Assembly: GCA_012270695.1 (NCBI GenBank) | Contig: JAAXHV010000133.1 | Span: forward strand, 3,580 to 11,401 | DNA: 7,822 bases | Direction of reading: 5' to 3' | Source of the DNA: Gammaproteobacteria bacterium | GTDB taxonomy: Bacteria; Pseudomonadota; Gammaproteobacteria; Eutrophobiales; Eutrophobiaceae | Shown here: positions 5,649-7,822 of the stretch, in pieces | Layout: each line of letters starts with the position of its first letter | How positions within the stretch are numbered: position 1 is the first letter of the stretch | Made by a program: the position numbers and the translations under genes | The notes under the pieces: generated by a model | Database searches by the model: none | What the model saw: the letters and a program-made list of their open reading frames with translations, nothing else | Told to the model about the DNA's origin: nothing

Positions 5649-6470
5649 ATGAGTAACCCAAATTGCACAATCATAGCGGGGCCGAACGGGGCAGGGAAGA
5701 CCACCTTTGCGCTGGAGTTTCTTCCACAGATCAATTGCCGTGTTTTCCTGAACGCCGATATGATCGCTGCGGGTCTGTCGCCGTTCAGAGCGGAGGAAAA
5801 GCAGTTTGAAGCAGGCAAGCTGTTTCTGCGTGAAATCGAGCAATCTATACAAAAAAGAGAAAATTTCGCCTTTGAAACCACCCTTTCCGGCAAATCTCAC
5901 CTGTCAAGAGTGAGCCGCATGCTGGAAGACGGCTGGCGCGTCGAGCTCATCTATCTCTGGATACCCGGTGTAACGGCATCACTGAACCGCGTCCGGCAGC
6001 GCGTCCGGCAAGGCGGGCATAATATTCCTGAAAAAGACATTCGCAGACGTTACGCTAAAAGCCTGAAAAATCTGCTGGATCACTACGCGCCACTGTGCAG
6101 TGAAGTAAAATGTATTGATAATTCTACCAAGGACAGACGACCCATATTCAGGCAAGAAGGAAAAAATGTTACAGTGGTAAACAAGGAATTGTTTGAAACA
6201 CTGAGAGGAGATGCGAACATGGCCGGACAAACCACGGTGCAAGAGCATAGTGAAGTCTATGAGACAGATGAAATCAGCAATGAAACCCCGGCTATACGCC
6301 GGATGGAAGACGTGGACATGGAGTTTGTTCTGAAAGTACTCGAAGACGCTGTGTCCAAAGAACTGGAAAGGAAGCGGAAACTCGGCTATGACGCGATTAT
6401 TATAGAAAACAACACCATATTGCGGCTACACCCTGACGGCAGCACGACGGAGGTCGGTCCGGCGCGGTGA
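5649..6470 (+). CDS. Zeta-toxin-like P-loop kinase fused to a small partner domain
   Basis: The 273-residue product has two parts. Residues 1 to about 190 form a zeta/PezT-like P-loop kinase. It has Walker A GPNGAGKT (11-18), LNADMIAAGLSPF with D37, FAFETTLSG near 73-81 and RVRQGGHNIPEKDIRRRY near 117-135, matching the arginine-rich substrate and phosphate region. Zeta toxins phosphorylate UDP-N-acetylglucosamine and block wall synthesis; many chromosomal relatives are of unknown function, so toxicity is inferred. Residues 191-273 are acidic, then end in EFVLKVLEDAVSKELERKRKLGYD and AIIIENNTILRLHPDG. This resembles, from memory, small proteins encoded beside such kinases, possibly antidotes. 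An SD and ATG at the junction suggest an ancient two-gene order. The ATG at 5649 has no clear Shine-Dalgarno and sits 2 bp after the putative MITE. Base use is more A+T-rich than in flanking genes. Confidence 0.8.
   Translation: MSNPNCTIIAGPNGAGKTTFALEFLPQINCRVFLNADMIAAGLSPFRAEEKQFEAGKLFLREIEQSIQKRENFAFETTLSGKSHLSRVSRMLEDGWRVELIYLWIPGVTASLNRVRQRVRQGGHNIPEKDIRRRYAKSLKNLLDHYAPLCSEVKCIDNSTKDRRPIFRQEGKNVTVVNKELFETLRGDANMAGQTTVQEHSEVYETDEISNETPAIRRMEDVDMEFVLKVLEDAVSKELERKRKLGYDAIIIENNTILRLHPDGSTTEVGPAR
6204..6221 (+). promoter_or_regulatory. Internal Shine-Dalgarno and start codon within the kinase ORF
   Basis: AGAGGAG at 6204-6210 is followed after 8 bases by an in-frame ATG at 6219-6221, an almost ideal initiation site. 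It falls at the boundary between the kinase domain and the C-terminal domain. It is much stronger than the leader of the full ORF at 5649. Confidence 0.6.
6219..6470 (+). CDS. Possible nested small protein (C-terminal partner domain made alone)
   Basis: Starting at the internal ATG gives an 83-residue product identical to the C-terminus of the kinase fusion. It opens with MAGQTTVQEHSEVYETDEIS, an acidic stretch. It continues with a predicted charged helix (DMEFVLKVLEDAVSKELERKRKLG) and a short strand pair (DAIIIENNTILRLHPDG). If the free domain binds the kinase domain, separate production could neutralise it, as with ordinary antitoxins. That role is inference; what is seen is the good ribosome-binding site, the in-frame ATG and the domain boundary. 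The alternative is that the site is only a relic of the unfused gene. Confidence 0.42.
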   Translation: MAGQTTVQEHSEVYETDEISNETPAIRRMEDVDMEFVLKVLEDAVSKELERKRKLGYDAIIIENNTILRLHPDGSTTEVGPAR

Positions 6471-6486
6471 ATGCAGGCTAACGACT

Positions 6487-6502
6487 TGGTGAGAAATCCG
6501 GG
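6487..6502. repeat. Third copy of the element end
   Basis: TGGTGAGAAATCCGGG is identical over 16 bases to the reverse complement of the left MITE end (5404-5419) and has the same orientation as the right end. It lies in the 38-bp gap between the convergent kinase and argA genes. The outer flank is CCAG, not TTAA. It is probably a solo or decayed end, or the far end of a larger unit that includes the kinase gene. I see no intrinsic terminator in this gap. Confidence 0.7.
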
Positions 6503-6508
6503 CCAGTT

Positions 6509-7822
6509 CTATTTCAGGTTCTTCACCAGGATTTTGGAGTTGCGTTGATAGTTGTATAAGGACTGTTTTGCCATGGGCAGGCTCTCCACCGAGGCTTGGC
6601 TGAAACCCCGCTCAAGGAACCAGTGCTGTGTCCGGGTGGTCAGCACGAACAGGCTGTCCAGATCCTGGCGTTTTGCCTCTTTCTCCACCTCGTCAAGCAA
6701 CTGGTTGCCGTGGCCGGCATCCTGGTAATCCGGGTGTACTACCAGGCAGGCCACTTCCCCCATCCCGTCATCGGGAAAGGGGTACAGGCCGACGCAGCCG
6801 ATAATGACGCCATCCCGGATCAGGATAGTAAAGTGATCCACTTCCAGCTCCAGTTTCTCCCTGGAACGTTTTACCAGGGCGCCCTGTTGCTCATGGGGAT
6901 TGATCAAATCCAGGATCGCGCCGATATCATCGCTGTTGGCTCTGCGCGTCACGTCATAGGCAGAGGTGGTAATCATCAGCCCGGCGCCGTCCCGGGTGAA
7001 CAGTTCATTCAATAAGGCCCCGTCTTCCTCCCGGTTCAGCAGGTGTGCGCGTTGTACGCCGTTGGCACAGGCGTCCAGCGCGTGTTTCAGGTACCGATAA
7101 CCATCTGAGTGCCCATCAGCGCGGCTCAACAACTCCCGGGCATCCTCCCGGTTCAACTGGTTGGCCTGCCGGCCATCCGCCAATGCGCACAGATCAGCCT
7201 CTTCCATCAAATAAATCAGCTTGTCCGCGTGCAAGGCCACGGCCACCTCGGAGGCCATGGCGAGCGCTGACAAGTTATATGCCTCTCCGGTCACGGAATA
7301 ACCCAGCGGGGGTAATACCACGATTTCGCCCTTATCAAGTTTGTGGATGATGGCGTCCGCATCGGTGCAGCGGATGGCGCCGGTGAATTGATAATCCACT
7401 CCCCCGATGACGCCCAGGGGTTTTGCGGACACATAATTTCCCGTATTCACCCTGATTGCCGCATTGGACATGGGGCTGTTGCCAAGCCCCATGGACAGCC
7501 CGGCTTGCAACTCCAACAACATCCGCCCGGCAACCGACGTGACGGCTTCCATGGTGTCCGGGTCGGTGATGCGTATGCCCTGATGATACCTGGAAGCCAA
7601 CTGCTTCTCATCCAGGCAGTCCTCTATGGAAGCGCGGGCGCCGTAGACCAGCACCAACCTGATCCCCAGGCTGGTGAGCAGCGCCACGTCATGGACCAGA
7701 GAGGTAAAACCACTGCTGCGTAGCGTCCTGCCATCGACCTGGACAACGAACGTCCTGCCACGATGGATACGGATATAAGGCGAAGCCGAACGGAACCAGC
7801 TTACGAACTGCGTTTTCTCCAT
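6509..7822 (-). CDS. argA: Amino-acid N-acetyltransferase (N-acetylglutamate synthase)
   Basis: ArgA transfers acetyl from acetyl-CoA to glutamate, the first committed step of arginine synthesis, in the cytoplasm, and is usually feedback-inhibited by arginine. The 437 residues match the classical bifunctional architecture (E. coli 443). Residues 1 to about 270 form an amino-acid-kinase-like domain (HRGRTFVVQVDGRTL, LGIRLVLVYGARASIEDCL, LGVIGGVDYQFTGAIR, VTGEAYNLSALAMASEVAVAL) that normally binds arginine. From about 285 to the end is a GNAT acetyltransferase domain with the acetyl-CoA region VVHPDYQDAGHGNQLLDEV and the end FVLTTRTQHWFLERGF and LYNYQRNSKILVKNL. The start matches homologues within a few residues, but the ATG is the last codon of the window, so an upstream start and the promoter cannot be excluded. 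The stop is TAG at 6509-6511. The gene converges on the kinase gene. Confidence 0.96.
   Translation of the reverse strand: MEKTQFVSWFRSASPYIRIHRGRTFVVQVDGRTLRSSGFTSLVHDVALLTSLGIRLVLVYGARASIEDCLDEKQLASRYHQGIRITDPDTMEAVTSVAGRMLLELQAGLSMGLGNSPMSNAAIRVNTGNYVSAKPLGVIGGVDYQFTGAIRCTDADAIIHKLDKGEIVVLPPLGYSVTGEAYNLSALAMASEVAVALHADKLIYLMEEADLCALADGRQANQLNREDARELLSRADGHSDGYRYLKHALDACANGVQRAHLLNREEDGALLNELFTRDGAGLMITTSAYDVTRRANSDDIGAILDLINPHEQQGALVKRSREKLELEVDHFTILIRDGVIIGCVGLYPFPDDGMGEVACLVVHPDYQDAGHGNQLLDEVEKEAKRQDLDSLFVLTTRTQHWFLERGFSQASVESLPMAKQSLYNYQRNSKILVKNLK

Noticed and set aside
5640..5659. GGGTTA/TAACCC inverted repeat around the kinase start codon
   Set aside because: Six-base arms partly made of the element end; too short to separate from chance.
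5293..5670. 125-residue frame on the minus strand across the apbE end and the MITE
   Set aside because: It is antisense to apbE, shows no domain, and its LRQR/RWRKK stretches come from the palindrome arms.
5988..6011. 12-bp tandem duplication giving RVRQRVRQ in the kinase
   Set aside because: Zeta-like kinases commonly have an RV-x-x-RV-x-x-GGH pattern here, so this is probably ordinary family sequence rather than a recent duplication.
6471..6508. Terminator between the convergent kinase and argA genes
   Set aside because: No stem followed by a T-run on either strand; only the third element-end copy is visible.

Overview
The window looks like chromosomal DNA from a gammaproteobacterium, or less likely a betaproteobacterium. 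The basis is a classical two-domain N-acetylglutamate synthase (ArgA) of about 440 residues, an NADP-dependent isocitrate dehydrogenase of the E. coli type with its phosphorylatable serine, and the kinase/phosphatase AceK that acts on that serine. I cannot name a genus. The housekeeping genes are fairly GC-rich. The toxin-antitoxin segment (about 603-1080) and the P-loop kinase gene (5649-6470) look richer in A+T, as expected of acquired DNA.

Left part (1-1144): the tail of a broken PIN-domain gene runs in from the left edge and ends inside the start of a zinc-dependent nucleoside/nucleobase deaminase gene (129-602). A VapBC-type module follows, with a likely promoter and palindromic operator, an intact AbrB-like antitoxin (684-890) and a PIN toxin (887-1144) that has lost its C-terminal half. 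Only 3 bp separate the broken toxin from the next gene.

Central part (1148-5403): icd (GTG start, good Shine-Dalgarno) is followed after 8 bp by aceK, so enzyme and regulator are probably made from one message. A degenerate 7-bp tandem repeat covers the last codons of aceK and most of the gap to apbE. An inverted array of the same 7-bp family lies inside apbE and encodes the hydrophobic core of its lipoprotein signal peptide. ApbE is an exported FAD:protein FMN transferase that attaches FMN to respiratory or redox proteins.

Right part (5400-7822): the stop codon of apbE lies in a TTAA that begins a 247-bp span with 22-bp inverted ends, an internal 17-bp perfect palindrome and TTAA at both edges. 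This looks like a small non-autonomous transposable element (MITE). It ends 2 bp before a zeta-toxin-like P-loop kinase gene. That gene appears to be a fusion with a small downstream partner protein and keeps a strong internal ribosome-binding site and ATG at the junction. A third copy of the element end lies just after the kinase gene. Convergent argA, first enzyme of arginine synthesis, fills the rest and starts exactly at the right edge of the window.

The points most worth following are the repeat-encoded signal peptide, the TTAA-flanked element around the kinase gene, the fused kinase-partner ORF with its nested start, and the icd-aceK pairing behind a decayed toxin-antitoxin module.
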